Assembly (NCBI RefSeq): GCF_002099195.1
Contig: NZ_NBYX01000016.1
Coordinates: 62,001-126,000 of the forward strand
Direction: 5' to 3'
From: Burkholderia puraquae
GTDB taxonomy: Bacteria; Pseudomonadota; Gammaproteobacteria; Burkholderiales; Burkholderiaceae
Length of the DNA stretch: 64,000 bases
Both the position numbers and the translations under genes were made by a program. Below are positions 55,439 through 64,000 of the stretch, piece after piece. A model generated the notes under the pieces. It made no database searches. It saw nothing but the letters and a program-made list of their open reading frames with translations, and was not told the origin of the DNA. Positions within the stretch are counted from its first letter, which is position 1. Each line of letters begins with the position of its first letter.

Positions 55439-56590
55439 CTAGCGCAATGTTTCCAGAAAGCGGTCGACGTGGCCGAAGTGTTCGTCCCACGTTGGTTCGC
55501 TGAAGCGCTTGATACGTCGCAATTGCTCGTCACGCGCCGGGCATTGCTCCTGTGTGTACGCGTGGATTTGATCGAACCAGCCGAGCCCGTCGAGCGGGTC
55601 GAGGTAGTCGGGAATATCGCCAGCGACTTCACGGAATACCCCGAGATCGCTCGCTAGCACTGGTACGCCCAGCGCTAGCGCTTCGGCGAGTGGCATGCCA
55701 TACCCTTCAACAAAGGAAGGAAATAGTAGCGCGCGCGCGTGTTGAAGCCAGGCGCGCAAACGTTCGTCGCTGCAGTCGGATTCTTCGATGACCGCGTCGC
55801 CCAGACTGGCGCAACGCTCCAGCATATCGACTACATTCTCGCATTCCCAGCCACGCCGACCGACAATGACGAGCTTGGGTGCAGAGGCGCCGAACCGCTC
55901 CACCAGCCGGCGCCAGATATGGAGCATGAACCAGTGATTCTTGCGCGGCTCAATGGTGCCCAGCATCACGAAATATGGTGCATCCAGCGGAGCGGACACA
56001 CTCGTTCGCGACGTAATCGCGGGCGCGAGGCGTGCGACTACGTTCGGAGGAAGCGGTAATCCGGCACGATTCGCTTCCATGCCGAGTGAATCGAGCGTCG
56101 CTTGCGAATTGGTGATCAGGCCGTCGGCATGCCGCAGTGCTGTGTAGATACGTTGACGATGCGCACCATCGACACCAGGGCGGCAGTACTCAGGATGAGT
56201 CAGCGGAATCAGATCATGCACCATGAAAACCGTGCGAATGTTTCGACACTTCATCGAGCGGTAATAGCGCGGGTGCTCCATGCCGTTGTGACTTGTGTGG
56301 AGCAGAACACCTCGTTCGAAGTAACGATTGCTCAAAGAATCCACGCAAGCACGAGCCACAATCTTGCGAATTGCGCAGCGATCGCGGATCGATTGCGACA
56401 GCAACTCGAATGCCTGTCGGGAATTTCTTTCCGTCAGCACGACCGAGATTCCGCGTTCGCTCAAGACAGCACGGGCGTGAGTTCCATATCGCTGGATGTA
56501 TGCGAGCCCGACGCGATCGACGCCGGTTGGCAGCAGGCCATCAGAAAGGCGCGACAGGAGTCGGGATACGTCGAGGAAAATGTTTATCAC
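55439..56590 (-). CDS. wcbB: Glycosyltransferase, GT4 family
   Basis: A 383-residue glycosyltransferase with a GT-B fold. The donor-binding half has TIEPRKNHWFMLHIW and the EX7E motif in SFVEGYGMPLAEALALGVPV (about residue 310). The N-terminal half has GVDRVGLAYIQRYG, common in mannosyl- or rhamnosyl-transferases of this group. It abuts wcbA with no gap. The acceptor sugar is not known; GDP-mannose or GDP-rhamnose made by manC, gmd and rmd is a likely donor. Confidence 0.85.
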   Translation of the reverse strand: MINIFLDVSRLLSRLSDGLLPTGVDRVGLAYIQRYGTHARAVLSERGISVVLTERNSRQAFELLSQSIRDRCAIRKIVARACVDSLSNRYFERGVLLHTSHNGMEHPRYYRSMKCRNIRTVFMVHDLIPLTHPEYCRPGVDGAHRQRIYTALRHADGLITNSQATLDSLGMEANRAGLPLPPNVVARLAPAITSRTSVSAPLDAPYFVMLGTIEPRKNHWFMLHIWRRLVERFGASAPKLVIVGRRGWECENVVDMLERCASLGDAVIEESDCSDERLRAWLQHARALLFPSFVEGYGMPLAEALALGVPVLASDLGVFREVAGDIPDYLDPLDGLGWFDQIHAYTQEQCPARDEQLRRIKRFSEPTWDEHFGHVDRFLETLR

Positions 56591-57133
56591 TAGTACAACA
56601 AATGGAGTGGTAGTGCCGGAATTGATGCTTCGGACTCGGCCTCGAAGTGGCGGGAGTACTCGCGCCTTGCCCGGCCTGCCGATCGCCGTTCCTGGCTGTC
56701 AATGATCTACGGCAGCATCAAATTTTGTGGTTCCCCTTGTTGACGAGCGTGGTATCCCCTAAAGTGACGGCAATTCACGTTTCCGGTAGCCGCTGACCAC
56801 GTCAGGTGCCCCCCGGTTGGAGTGCCGTCTGACTTCGCCGCGGATCATGCGGGCGGCGCGTCGACTCAGGTAGTGAGCAGGCCTCGACGCATTATTTGAC
56901 GCGGACGAGGGCAAATGTTAGCTGAAAAATTTGCGTCAATCTACCGGGACTTAAGGGATGTGTTGTTGAAATGTGTGATCTGGAAACGTTTTCGTACCTG
57001 CGGTTTTGAGGTTTGGCCGGGCACCAATGATCCACGTCGACTGACGAGATTTGGTATGCAGCGCTCAGATTCTTTTAAGCCTATTTAACATTGTGCGATA
57101 ATTCGCGCCAAACCTAAATTGTCAGCTTTAAAA
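56591..57133. other. Divergent promoter region wcbB/wcbC, no gene seen
   Basis: This 543-base AT-richer gap must contain promoters for both capsule transcripts. No gene is supported. The part from about 56760 to 56890 is more GC-rich and has the look of leftover insertion-sequence DNA, but I cannot identify it. Confidence 0.4.
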
Positions 57134-58303
57134 ATGCCGCGTTTATCTCGCACTGCTTTTCAGGTTGTGCTCGTTGGTTGTGCGACCTTGCTAGTAGGTT
57201 GTTCCAGTATTCCGGCGTCCGGTCCAAGCCGCGCACAAATTGATCGGGCGGCCGCGGCGCAGGACAACGCGCTGGGTATCCAGATTGTCGATGTGACGGA
57301 TGACGTTGCCCGTCGGCTGTATGCGGAGCGAGGCAAGGAGAATTTTTCCGCCGTGTTCGGCGGCAAGACTGCCTTTCAACAGCAGTTGGGCATCGGCGAC
57401 ATGATTGAGGTATCGATCTGGGAGGCGCCACCGGCGACGCTTTTTGGCGCTGCACAGGGCGATTCCAAGGGCAGTGTTGCCAACGCGCGTGTGACTGTAT
57501 TGCCCGATCAGACGATCGATGGCAACGGTGAGGTCAACATTCCGTTCATCGGTGCCGTGAAAGCAGCCGGTCGGACGACCACCCAACTCCAGCAATATAT
57601 CGCGGGCCGGCTCAAGAACATGGCTCACGATCCTCAAGTGCTCGTCAGGCTTTCCCGGAACGAGACATCGTATGTCACGGTTGTCGGAAGCGTGGCGAGT
57701 AGCACCCGGATGCAGCTGACTGCGCGCGGCGAACGTCTTCTTGACGCGCTAGCGACTGCCGGTGGTGTTAAGGAACCTGTCGGCAAAGTAACTATTCAGG
57801 TTACGCGCGGCAGCGAGGTGGTATCGATGCCGCTTGATACGGTGATCCGGGATCCGCGTCAGAACATTCCGCTGCGCGCTGGCGACGTAGTTACCGCGTT
57901 GTTCCAGCCCTATAGCTTTATGTCGCTTGGTGCTACTGGCAAGAATCAGGAGGTCGATTTCGAGACGCAGGGCATCACGCTGGCTCAGGCGCTCGCGCGT
58001 TCCGGTGGACTGGAGGATTCGCGTTCGGACGCTCAAGGGGTCTTTGTTTTTCGGCTAGAGAGCGCGGATGCATTGTCTTGGCCGAAAACGCCAGTGCGTA
58101 CGACGGCAGAAGGCAAGGTGCCGGTTATTTATCGGATCAATCTGCGTGACCCCAATTCCTTCTTCGCGTTACAGAGCTTCGTCATGGAGAATAAGGACCT
58201 GCTGTACGTGTCGAACGCACCGGTCACCGAAGTGCAGAAGGTTCTCAATCTGGTGTTCTCCGTCGTGTACCCGGTGGTCACTGGGGTGCAGACGTTTAGA
58301 TGA
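57134..58303 (+). CDS. wcbC: Wza/KpsD-type polysaccharide export lipoprotein
   Basis: Outer-membrane channel component for capsule export. The 389-residue protein starts with a lipoprotein signal (MPRLSRTAFQVVLVG then lipobox LLVGC, Cys near residue 23). A Poly_export domain follows (GIGDMIEVSIWEAP, about 90-105, and INIPFIGAVKAAG-type strand), then SLBB-like repeats. It is divergent from wcbB. The ATG 57134 is chosen; a TTG at 57119 adds five residues. Confidence 0.88.
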   Translation: MPRLSRTAFQVVLVGCATLLVGCSSIPASGPSRAQIDRAAAAQDNALGIQIVDVTDDVARRLYAERGKENFSAVFGGKTAFQQQLGIGDMIEVSIWEAPPATLFGAAQGDSKGSVANARVTVLPDQTIDGNGEVNIPFIGAVKAAGRTTTQLQQYIAGRLKNMAHDPQVLVRLSRNETSYVTVVGSVASSTRMQLTARGERLLDALATAGGVKEPVGKVTIQVTRGSEVVSMPLDTVIRDPRQNIPLRAGDVVTALFQPYSFMSLGATGKNQEVDFETQGITLAQALARSGGLEDSRSDAQGVFVFRLESADALSWPKTPVRTTAEGKVPVIYRINLRDPNSFFALQSFVMENKDLLYVSNAPVTEVQKVLNLVFSVVYPVVTGVQTFR

Positions 58304-58856
58304 CGCTTGGATTGCGCAACTGGGATCCATCATTCAAAAATGACGGCTGAATTGGAGACGCATGCGTGGCGTGGTGCGCCAATATTTGTCTTCGCCATGT
58401 GGAGTAGAGTTCGCTATATGCGGGATCGGTCCGATCGGGTGACTATTGCTGTCGAGATCATCTGATCTGGCGATGGTGGAGCATCGGAAATACATCGCAG
58501 AGTAACGATCCACGTTGGTCGGAGCGCAGGAGTTCGCTGTACACATCACTTCCTTCGATAAAGAAAATGCTCCTGCTCTGGGTTGGGTGTGAAGGGATGC
58601 CGATCGCTTGAAACGCAACCCAGGTGATCGAAGTGGGGTTTCGGAAAATTGAGTGCGCGGGGTATTGCCTAGGTCGGGAGTGTGAATCCGACGAGGGCGA
58701 TAGAAGAGAGTACAGTGACGCGCTGTGCAGTAGCGTAAAGAGGCCGGTAGCGTTTCGCTCGGGTGATCGGACACCGGGTGGTAGTGCTTTCGGTTTGAGG
58801 AATTCGGGCTCGTTGGCGTCATTCCGCCGAATCATTTATTTATAGTGGATTTGGAA
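58304..58856. other. 553-base spacer between wcbC and gmd, no gene seen
   Basis: Frames on both strands here lack homology, codon bias and ribosome binding sites. The AT-rich end (ATCATTTATTTATAGTGG, about 58831-58848) may be the gmd promoter. A GGTAGCG near 58747 faintly resembles an ops element but is not claimed. Confidence 0.4.
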
Positions 58857-59891
58857 ATGAAAAAAGCAATCATCACTGGCATCACTGGGCAAGACGGTGC
58901 TTATCTGGCGCAGCTTCTGCTGGAGAAAGGCTATGTGGTATATGGAACGTACCGTCGCACGAGTTCTGTCAACTTCTGGCGCATTGAAGAGCTGGGGATT
59001 GCTGATCATCCGAATCTGAAGCTGGTCGAATACGATCTGACGGATCTTGGTGCGAGTATTCAACTGCTGAAGAGCTCCGAAGCAACCGAAGTCTACAATC
59101 TCGCCGCACAGAGCTTCGTGGGTGTTTCGTTCGATCAACCCACTACGACCGCGCAAATTACGGGCCTCGGTCCGCTGAACTTGCTCGAAGCCATTCGGAT
59201 TGTCAATCCGGAGGTGCGTTTCTACCAAGCAAGCACATCCGAAATGTTCGGCAAGGTGCAAGCCATTCCGCAAGTCGAAAGCACACCGTTTTATCCGCGC
59301 AGCCCGTATGGTGTCGCCAAGCTCTATGCACACTGGATGACGGTCAATTACCGCGAGAGCTATGACATCTTCGGATGCAGCGGGATTCTGTTTAATCACG
59401 AATCGCCGCTCCGTGGCCGGGAATTTGTGACGCGCAAGATTACCGATAGCATGGCCAAGATTCACCTGGGCAAGCTCGACGTACTTGAACTCGGTAACCT
59501 TGACGCAAAGCGCGACTGGGGATTTGCGAAAGAGTATGTCGAGGGCATGTGGCGCATGCTTCAGGCTGATACTCCCGATACGTATGTGCTTGCGACCAAT
59601 CGGACAGAAACGGTTCGTGATTTCGTGACGATGGCTGCGCGCGCCGTTGATGTTGATATCGACTGGAAGGGAAGTGCTGAACAGGAAGTGGGCTACGACA
59701 CGAAGAGTGGTAAGGTGATCGTGAAGATCAACCCCAAGTTCTATCGCCCGGCAGAAGTGGATTTGCTGATTGGCGATCCGGCAAAGGCAGGTAAGGAACT
59801 GGGCTGGGAGCCCAAGACCTCGCTCGAAGAACTTTGCCAGATGATGGTTGAGGCGGATGTACGCCGGAACAAAGCGGGCTTTTCGTTCTGA
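58857..59891 (+). CDS. gmd: GDP-mannose 4,6-dehydratase
   Basis: Converts GDP-mannose to GDP-4-keto-6-deoxymannose. The 344-residue SDR protein has the NADP motif GITGQDGAYLAQLLLEKG (residues 7-24), catalytic Thr/Glu in STSEMFG (about 125) and the YxxxK in SPYGVAKLYAHW (about 150). ATG 58857 is used; a GTG at 58845 would add four residues. It is followed by rmd after 5 bases, so the pair is an operon. Confidence 0.95.
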   Translation: MKKAIITGITGQDGAYLAQLLLEKGYVVYGTYRRTSSVNFWRIEELGIADHPNLKLVEYDLTDLGASIQLLKSSEATEVYNLAAQSFVGVSFDQPTTTAQITGLGPLNLLEAIRIVNPEVRFYQASTSEMFGKVQAIPQVESTPFYPRSPYGVAKLYAHWMTVNYRESYDIFGCSGILFNHESPLRGREFVTRKITDSMAKIHLGKLDVLELGNLDAKRDWGFAKEYVEGMWRMLQADTPDTYVLATNRTETVRDFVTMAARAVDVDIDWKGSAEQEVGYDTKSGKVIVKINPKFYRPAEVDLLIGDPAKAGKELGWEPKTSLEELCQMMVEADVRRNKAGFSF

Positions 59892-59896
59892 GTGCC

Positions 59897-60790
59897 ATGT
59901 CGAAGATCCTGATTACGGGAATTCGAGGGTTCACCGGCCAGCATCTCGTTAAGGAGTTGCTGGCCGCGGGGCACGAAGTCTGCGGACTGTCGCATGCCCC
60001 CGCCTCAGAAGACACCGTGCCGATTCACGTTTGCGACTTGCTCGACCGCGACAGCCTTGCGGATGTGTTGACACGCGAGCAGCCTCAGGCCGTCATACAC
60101 ATGGCTGCGATCGCTTTTGTTGCTCATGGCGACGTACGGGCGATCTACGACACCAATGTGGTGGGTACGCGTAATCTCCTCGATGCAATTCATGCTACGG
60201 GCTGTCGTCCTCAGGCCGTGCTCCTGCCAAGCAGTGCTAACGTATACGGCAATTCGGATCGGGAGATCATCGACGAATCGACGGTTCCCAATCCGGCAAA
60301 CGACTATGCCGTCAGCAAACTGGCAATGGAATATGTTGCCAGGCTGTGGATGGACAAATTGCCCATTACCATCGTCCGTCCGTTTAACTACACCGGTGTC
60401 GGTCAGCCTGCGAATTTTCTGCTTCCGAAGATCGTCGCGCATTTCAAGGAACGCAAGGCGACGCTGGAGCTCGGCAATCTCGATGTTATCAGGGACTTTT
60501 CTGACGTCCGGAACGTTGTAGCGGCCTATGGAAAACTGCTAAGCGGAGAATTTGCGGGTCAGATTTTCAACGTATGTTCTGGGACCGGATATGCATTACG
60601 GGACATCCTAGGCATGATGGAAGTGCTGACGGGTCATAGCCCGGAGATCCGGGTGAATCTCGCATTCGTCCGAGCCAGCGAGGTGCGTAAGCTGATCGGT
60701 TCGAATGAACGATTGACTAGCGCGATTGGCGAGCTTCCAACCATTCCGCTCAGTGACACGTTGCGTTGGATGCTGGAGAGCGCCCAATAA
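59897..60790 (+). CDS. rmd: GDP-4-keto-6-deoxymannose reductase
   Basis: Reduces the Gmd product to GDP-D-rhamnose. The 297-residue SDR protein has TGIRGFTGQHLVKELL (residues 7-22), SSANVYGN (about 112) and the catalytic YAVSKLAMEY (about 145). This pattern matches bacterial Rmd. GDP-6-deoxytalose synthase is a close alternative. With manC and gmd it supplies a 6-deoxyhexose donor for the capsule or O antigen. Confidence 0.9.
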   Translation: MSKILITGIRGFTGQHLVKELLAAGHEVCGLSHAPASEDTVPIHVCDLLDRDSLADVLTREQPQAVIHMAAIAFVAHGDVRAIYDTNVVGTRNLLDAIHATGCRPQAVLLPSSANVYGNSDREIIDESTVPNPANDYAVSKLAMEYVARLWMDKLPITIVRPFNYTGVGQPANFLLPKIVAHFKERKATLELGNLDVIRDFSDVRNVVAAYGKLLSGEFAGQIFNVCSGTGYALRDILGMMEVLTGHSPEIRVNLAFVRASEVRKLIGSNERLTSAIGELPTIPLSDTLRWMLESAQ

Positions 60791-61250
60791 AGCTGCCCTT
60801 TGTAGTTGATCTGCAGCGGAATCTTGGGACCGCTAGGGCGCGATGAACGCCGGATTGGTTGCAGCAGTCTCACTGCGAGCGCGGGACGTTGGAAGTGGCA
60901 AATCCGACGCGGTTGTTGGACCGAATGAACGGCCCCGCACACGGCTTGCCGACCCACAAGGCTAGCGAGCGGCGACGCGTCGTTGCCGCATCGCTTACAG
61001 TCCGTTCTTCGCCCCTTGCCTAAGCTCGCTCGTCATACATGCTTATCTGGTCACCTATAAGCAGGCGACAAAGGTGGTTGAATATCCGGTGCGCATCTAC
61101 CACCGTGAGCGGCCACTTGCTGATACTAAATGCGAGGCGCCGGATGTGGCGCTTCCGGCGCTAACGCGGGTAACAACGGTCAACCGATTCTAAGACTGCC
61201 TCGTCCGTGCACTAGACAGCAGTCTCGAAGACTGGTTGATTTCGGCAGTT
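60791..61250. other. Spacer with possible decayed gene
   Basis: A 460-base gap between convergent genes rmd and the sulfotransferase-like gene. Apart from the frame at 60966-61193 described separately, no gene or terminator is clear. Confidence 0.4.
60966..61193 (+). pseudogene. Possible remnant of a GT2 glycosyltransferase C terminus
   Basis: One frame is open for 75 codons without a plausible start. Its middle reads KVVEYPVRIYHRERP, similar to the VVEVPVRFxxRxxG end of GT2/dolichol-phosphate-mannose-synthase-like transferases, and it ends TTVNRF then TAA. No upstream catalytic part is present. A degraded transferase fits a capsule locus, but the match is short. Confidence 0.3.
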
Positions 61251-62879
61251 CTAGTCGGTAATTTCGAATGAATGCGATCGACCGTCGATCCCATGTACAT
61301 TCGTAGAAAGCCTAAGTGGAGTAAATCCACATTCGTCGAACCAGCACACCATCTCCTGGACTGGCTGGGCCTCTAGTTCATAGCGACCAGGCAGTTTAGG
61401 CGCTTCAACTACCATCGCTACCGTAACACTTTTTCCACGGAGAAGTTGTCCGCCTGGCAGCGGTGTCCGTTGACCGTCGAACACTACGAATTCTCCGCTC
61501 TCGTCTAACCAGCGGTAAGAAAGGCTAATCGGGTTGGAATGAAGGCTTATCCAATCCTGATTTGAATTGTTGCTTAAAGTAACGAGTAGAGAATATGTTT
61601 TGCTGGCATTCACTTCTTGTCCAGCCGAAGTCGATTGCAAGGTGCCTGTACCATCGGTGACCGGCATCGCAATACCTTCCGAAATTCGGTAACAGTCCAT
61701 TGCCGTCGTGAGTTCCGCATAGCCAACCGAAGGGGTCACGCGTTCGTGAGTCACGTGGAACGTGACAAGCTCGTCATACCATGCAAGATTGCGCATCTCG
61801 CCAGCAATTCGCTCAGCAAATGCAAAGCCAGCAGTGTATACACCTTCTGGAAGGTCGGCGACACATGCGCAACGGAACCGATAGATGCCTGGGGTGATTG
61901 CAACAATCTTGTTTCCCAGCATGGTGGTATTCGTTCCGAATGCCCAGCGGCGCACGCTGTCAAATATATGAATACCTATCTCGAGGTCTGGAACATCCGT
62001 CGAGATTGAAAATTCAACTAGAAACGAGAGAATGCTGCCATATTTGCAATTGCGTTCGCCGTCGACCTTGGCCGAGATGAGTGAAAAACGACTGTCATTG
62101 AAGTTTGTGGCGACGAGACGCTCAATTGGCGTCCAGGCTGGTACCTGAACAGCGGGCCGTTGCCACCGTCGACGTTCTTGAGCGTAGCGATCGCGAACGA
62201 TTTCGTAGAATTCAAGGTCGAGCGCATTGAGTTCTTCGAGTCGTCGCCTGAGTTGCGCTGAGGCACGAGTAGAACTGGGGCGCGTAAGTGTAACGTTAAC
62301 TTTCGCGATTTCTCGAGGAGCAGGTGCGCCAAGTAGTGCTGCGAAATCACTGAGAAAGTCGGGCATAGATTCGTAAATTCCCCAAAGATCGTACTTTTCC
62401 AAAACGGCGAGCGCTTTGGCAAGCCGTTCTGCATCAGTGAACGTCGGAGTCGGATCTATCGAGCAAAAATGCTCAATATAAGGATTTACGATTTGCCCTA
62501 GCAATGAAACACTTGATTCGCCTTCTGAATCAATAAATTCCTTAGTCTGGTGCCATAGAGCCGCGAGGTCACTTGCATCATGATTTTGGTGCACGAAGAA
62601 AATCCAGCTAATCGCTCGATCAAGCGGCTCGCGCAAGAAAGTCACATATTCGTAACGAGGATCGAATCCCTCGCCTTGAAACGACATATGGGCAGATATT
62701 AGTGAGTATTCGCCACCAAATTGCCTGATCAGCTCTCGATGGGCAGAGTTGAAGCTCGTCGCGGCACAGCCGGAGCCGAGTGTAGATACGAGCCATGCAT
62801 TAATCGCCTGTCCAGCCGTTTTGGGTAGATGGTCGAAAATAACGCGCCCTGAAAATCCCCGCGGTCGATTTATAATCAT
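61251..62879 (-). CDS. Sulfotransferase fused to Wzt-C-like and Ig-like domains
   Basis: A 542-residue protein with three apparent parts. Residues about 10-240 look like a sulfotransferase: IFDHLPKTAGQAINAW matches the 5'-phosphosulfate loop and TFLREPLDRAISW the 3'-phosphate motif. Residues about 255-390 (IGIHIFDSVRRWAFGTNTT, then PGIYRFRC and LPEGVYTAGFAF) match the C-terminal polysaccharide-binding domain of Wzt ABC transporters, but no ATPase is attached. Residues about 395-540 are an Ig-like domain with FDGQRTPLPGG and PGRYELEAQPVQEMVCWF. No signal peptide is seen. ATG 62879 is used; a TTG at 62918 is the alternative. It may modify or bind the exported polysaccharide. Low GC suggests transfer. 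Confidence 0.75.
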   Translation of the reverse strand: MIINRPRGFSGRVIFDHLPKTAGQAINAWLVSTLGSGCAATSFNSAHRELIRQFGGEYSLISAHMSFQGEGFDPRYEYVTFLREPLDRAISWIFFVHQNHDASDLAALWHQTKEFIDSEGESSVSLLGQIVNPYIEHFCSIDPTPTFTDAERLAKALAVLEKYDLWGIYESMPDFLSDFAALLGAPAPREIAKVNVTLTRPSSTRASAQLRRRLEELNALDLEFYEIVRDRYAQERRRWQRPAVQVPAWTPIERLVATNFNDSRFSLISAKVDGERNCKYGSILSFLVEFSISTDVPDLEIGIHIFDSVRRWAFGTNTTMLGNKIVAITPGIYRFRCACVADLPEGVYTAGFAFAERIAGEMRNLAWYDELVTFHVTHERVTPSVGYAELTTAMDCYRISEGIAMPVTDGTGTLQSTSAGQEVNASKTYSLLVTLSNNSNQDWISLHSNPISLSYRWLDESGEFVVFDGQRTPLPGGQLLRGKSVTVAMVVEAPKLPGRYELEAQPVQEMVCWFDECGFTPLRLSTNVHGIDGRSHSFEITD

Positions 62880-62938
62880 GCGTTTATCAAGCTTGCTTGA
62901 ACTATCCTGATTTATCAAATGAATTCGGAGTCACATAG

Positions 62939-62974
62939 CCCTCCAAAGCGTTCGTGAGCGTACGTTTTGGAGGG
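62939..62974. repeat. Hairpin between the last two genes
   Basis: Twelve-base arms (CCCTCCAAAGCG and CGTTTTGGAGGG, with one G-T pair) close a 12-base loop in the 170-base gap. No T tract follows, so terminator function is uncertain. Confidence 0.45.
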
Positions 62975-63049
62975 CAGTCCGATGCAGGCCTTATCTGTAA
63001 ATTCCGAAAAAATTTCGCTGCCGCGGACGGGGGGTGGCGCTCAAGGTCG

Positions 63050-64000
63050 TCACGATTCCATTCCATAGTGAAATTCGCGAGACTCGTCAACAAATACGAT
63101 ATCTTTGAGCGCGATTGCAAGCGTCCTAGGATCCGCATCGTTCGGCCGTCTAGCATCCGGAAGCAATAGGCTCAACGTATTAAATCCACCCTTGATTTCA
63201 GCAACATCAGTTGAGACTACCAGATCGTCGCCGGATAACTCGCCAGCATAGATTTCTCGCTCGTTCAATAAAACAGTAATCCGCTGAACGTCAAGTGTTT
63301 TACATCGAATCTTGAGTCTCTTTTTGCGATCTGTTCCTTTCCAGTTGAAGATGAGGCGTGCGTGGCGTTCCTCTGTCCAGCGGAATTCCTTCTCGGCACC
63401 TGAAAATCCGTCCCAAATAAGCTCATTGCTAGAATGATTGTAGACGGAGTTATCCTTCAATTGAGGTAGGGTCGGTCCTATTTCGAAAGAGCGAATGGCG
63501 ATAGCCAGCAGGCGCACATCGGCGCCTCCAGGACTTTGTGCATCCGGCAATTCGAAGCGAATTTCGTTTTCACCGAAATCAAGATCCCTCATCGAGCAAA
63601 AGATTTCGGTATTTGCACCAGAAAGAATACCGGAATAGATCTTTCTCGCGTTCAAGTAGATAGTGACACGTTGCGTACCAAGGGGAGTGCACTTGATGAG
63701 GAGAGTGCCTTCATGTTGCCCGCCCCAAAGAAATCGTATGCGAGGCGACGCGGTGCTGCTCCATCGAAAATCGGACTCAGCATCGGAAAATCCGGCCCAT
63801 TCTAGGCGCTCGCTAGCGTGAGACTGCTTTAACCCTTCGTAAAGATATCCGTGGCCATCGATCGAATATTCCCAATCATCATTCTGAACGATGTTCATGA
63901 ATTGATCTGCACTCTCACGCCACGTAAGCCATGGCATTTGATCGGCGCGCGGGTGACGGTCGGACTTCTGCAGTTTGAGCCATGTATCGATCGCGTTGGC
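63050..64000 (-). CDS. Protein with two tandem repeats, 5' end beyond the window
   Basis: The frame is open from the right edge down to the stop at 63050; 316 residues are visible and no start is forced, so the gene probably begins outside. Two copies of a domain of about 110 residues are clear. Each has W-x-GFSxAExxFRW, then a strand with QRVTIYLNARKIYSGILSG or QRITVLLNEREIYAGELSG, and ends LPDAxxPxxADxRxLAIA. This looks like a beta-sandwich accessory domain of envelope glycan proteins, similar in feel to DUF7024. No enzyme motif is visible. It is cotranscribed with the sulfotransferase-like gene. Confidence 0.7.
   Translation of the reverse strand, partial: ANAIDTWLKLQKSDRHPRADQMPWLTWRESADQFMNIVQNDDWEYSIDGHGYLYEGLKQSHASERLEWAGFSDAESDFRWSSTASPRIRFLWGGQHEGTLLIKCTPLGTQRVTIYLNARKIYSGILSGANTEIFCSMRDLDFGENEIRFELPDAQSPGGADVRLLAIAIRSFEIGPTLPQLKDNSVYNHSSNELIWDGFSGAEKEFRWTEERHARLIFNWKGTDRKKRLKIRCKTLDVQRITVLLNEREIYAGELSGDDLVVSTDVAEIKGGFNTLSLLLPDARRPNDADPRTLAIALKDIVFVDESREFHYGMES

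Noticed and set aside
58742..58760. GGTAGCG resembling an ops/JUMPstart element before gmd
   Set aside because: One mismatch in the core, no flanking JUMPstart, and RfaH control is uncertain in this lineage.
58334..58822. Minus-strand frame of 162 codons between wcbC and gmd
   Set aside because: Ser/Pro/Arg-rich product, no ribosome binding site, and unlike any family I know.
62902..63156. 84-codon minus-strand frame
   Set aside because: It overlaps the end of the repeat-domain gene in another frame and has no family resemblance.

Overview
The window looks like chromosomal DNA of a Burkholderia species, most likely from the Burkholderia cepacia complex. GC is high, codons strongly prefer G or C in the third position, and the gene order is typical of Burkholderia chromosome 1: katG, ubiA-proC, glcDEF, hmp, aroG, yhdP-nit-tldD, glnE, recN-nadK-hrcA-hemH, grpE-dnaK-dnaJ, pcnB-folK-panB, hda-purM, miaA-mutL and manC-wcbA-wcbB. 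No tRNA, rRNA, CRISPR array or intact insertion sequence was seen.

From 0 to 31 kb there is mostly conserved housekeeping DNA. It starts with an oxidative-stress block (katG, a small membrane ORF and an internally deleted dps). Next come ubiA, proC, a PLP-homeostasis gene, the glycolate/D-lactate oxidase cluster (glcD-glcE-glcF plus a second FAD dehydrogenase), a cobalamin adenosyltransferase and the NO-detoxifying flavohemoprotein hmp behind an NsrR-like palindrome. aroG, the yhdP-nit-tldD operon, glnE, recN, nadK, hrcA, hemH and hslR follow.

From 31 to 53 kb the heat-shock cluster (grpE, a thioredoxin-like gene, dnaK, dnaJ) is followed by a fused pabB-pabC gene. A two-gene BPSL0067/STY0301 pair resembles an amidase effector with its periplasmic immunity protein. 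Its amidase-like gene is split by a -1 frameshift exactly at an A-AAA-AAG heptamer. Then come panB, a deoxynucleoside kinase, folK, pcnB, a HAD phosphatase, hda, purM, a chromosomal tetA/tetR pair with two tet operators, miaA-mutL, dedA and mscS.

From 51.9 kb to the end lies one flank of a capsule or exopolysaccharide locus. manC, gmd and rmd would supply GDP-mannose and GDP-D-rhamnose, although no phosphomannomutase gene is present here. wcbA (KpsC-like Kdo transferase), wcbB (glycosyltransferase) and wcbC (outer-membrane export lipoprotein) belong to an ABC-dependent capsule system like CPS I of B. pseudomallei. Base composition becomes clearly more AT-rich after about 53.4 kb. The last 3 kb holds unusual proteins: a sulfotransferase fused to a Wzt-C-like polysaccharide-binding domain and an Ig-like domain, and a gene running off the window with two tandem copies of an unrecognised domain.

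The observations most worth a second look are the slippery-sequence frameshift in the BPSL0067-family gene, the Dps protein lacking its ferroxidase half, the sulfotransferase/Wzt-C fusion and the tet operator pair.
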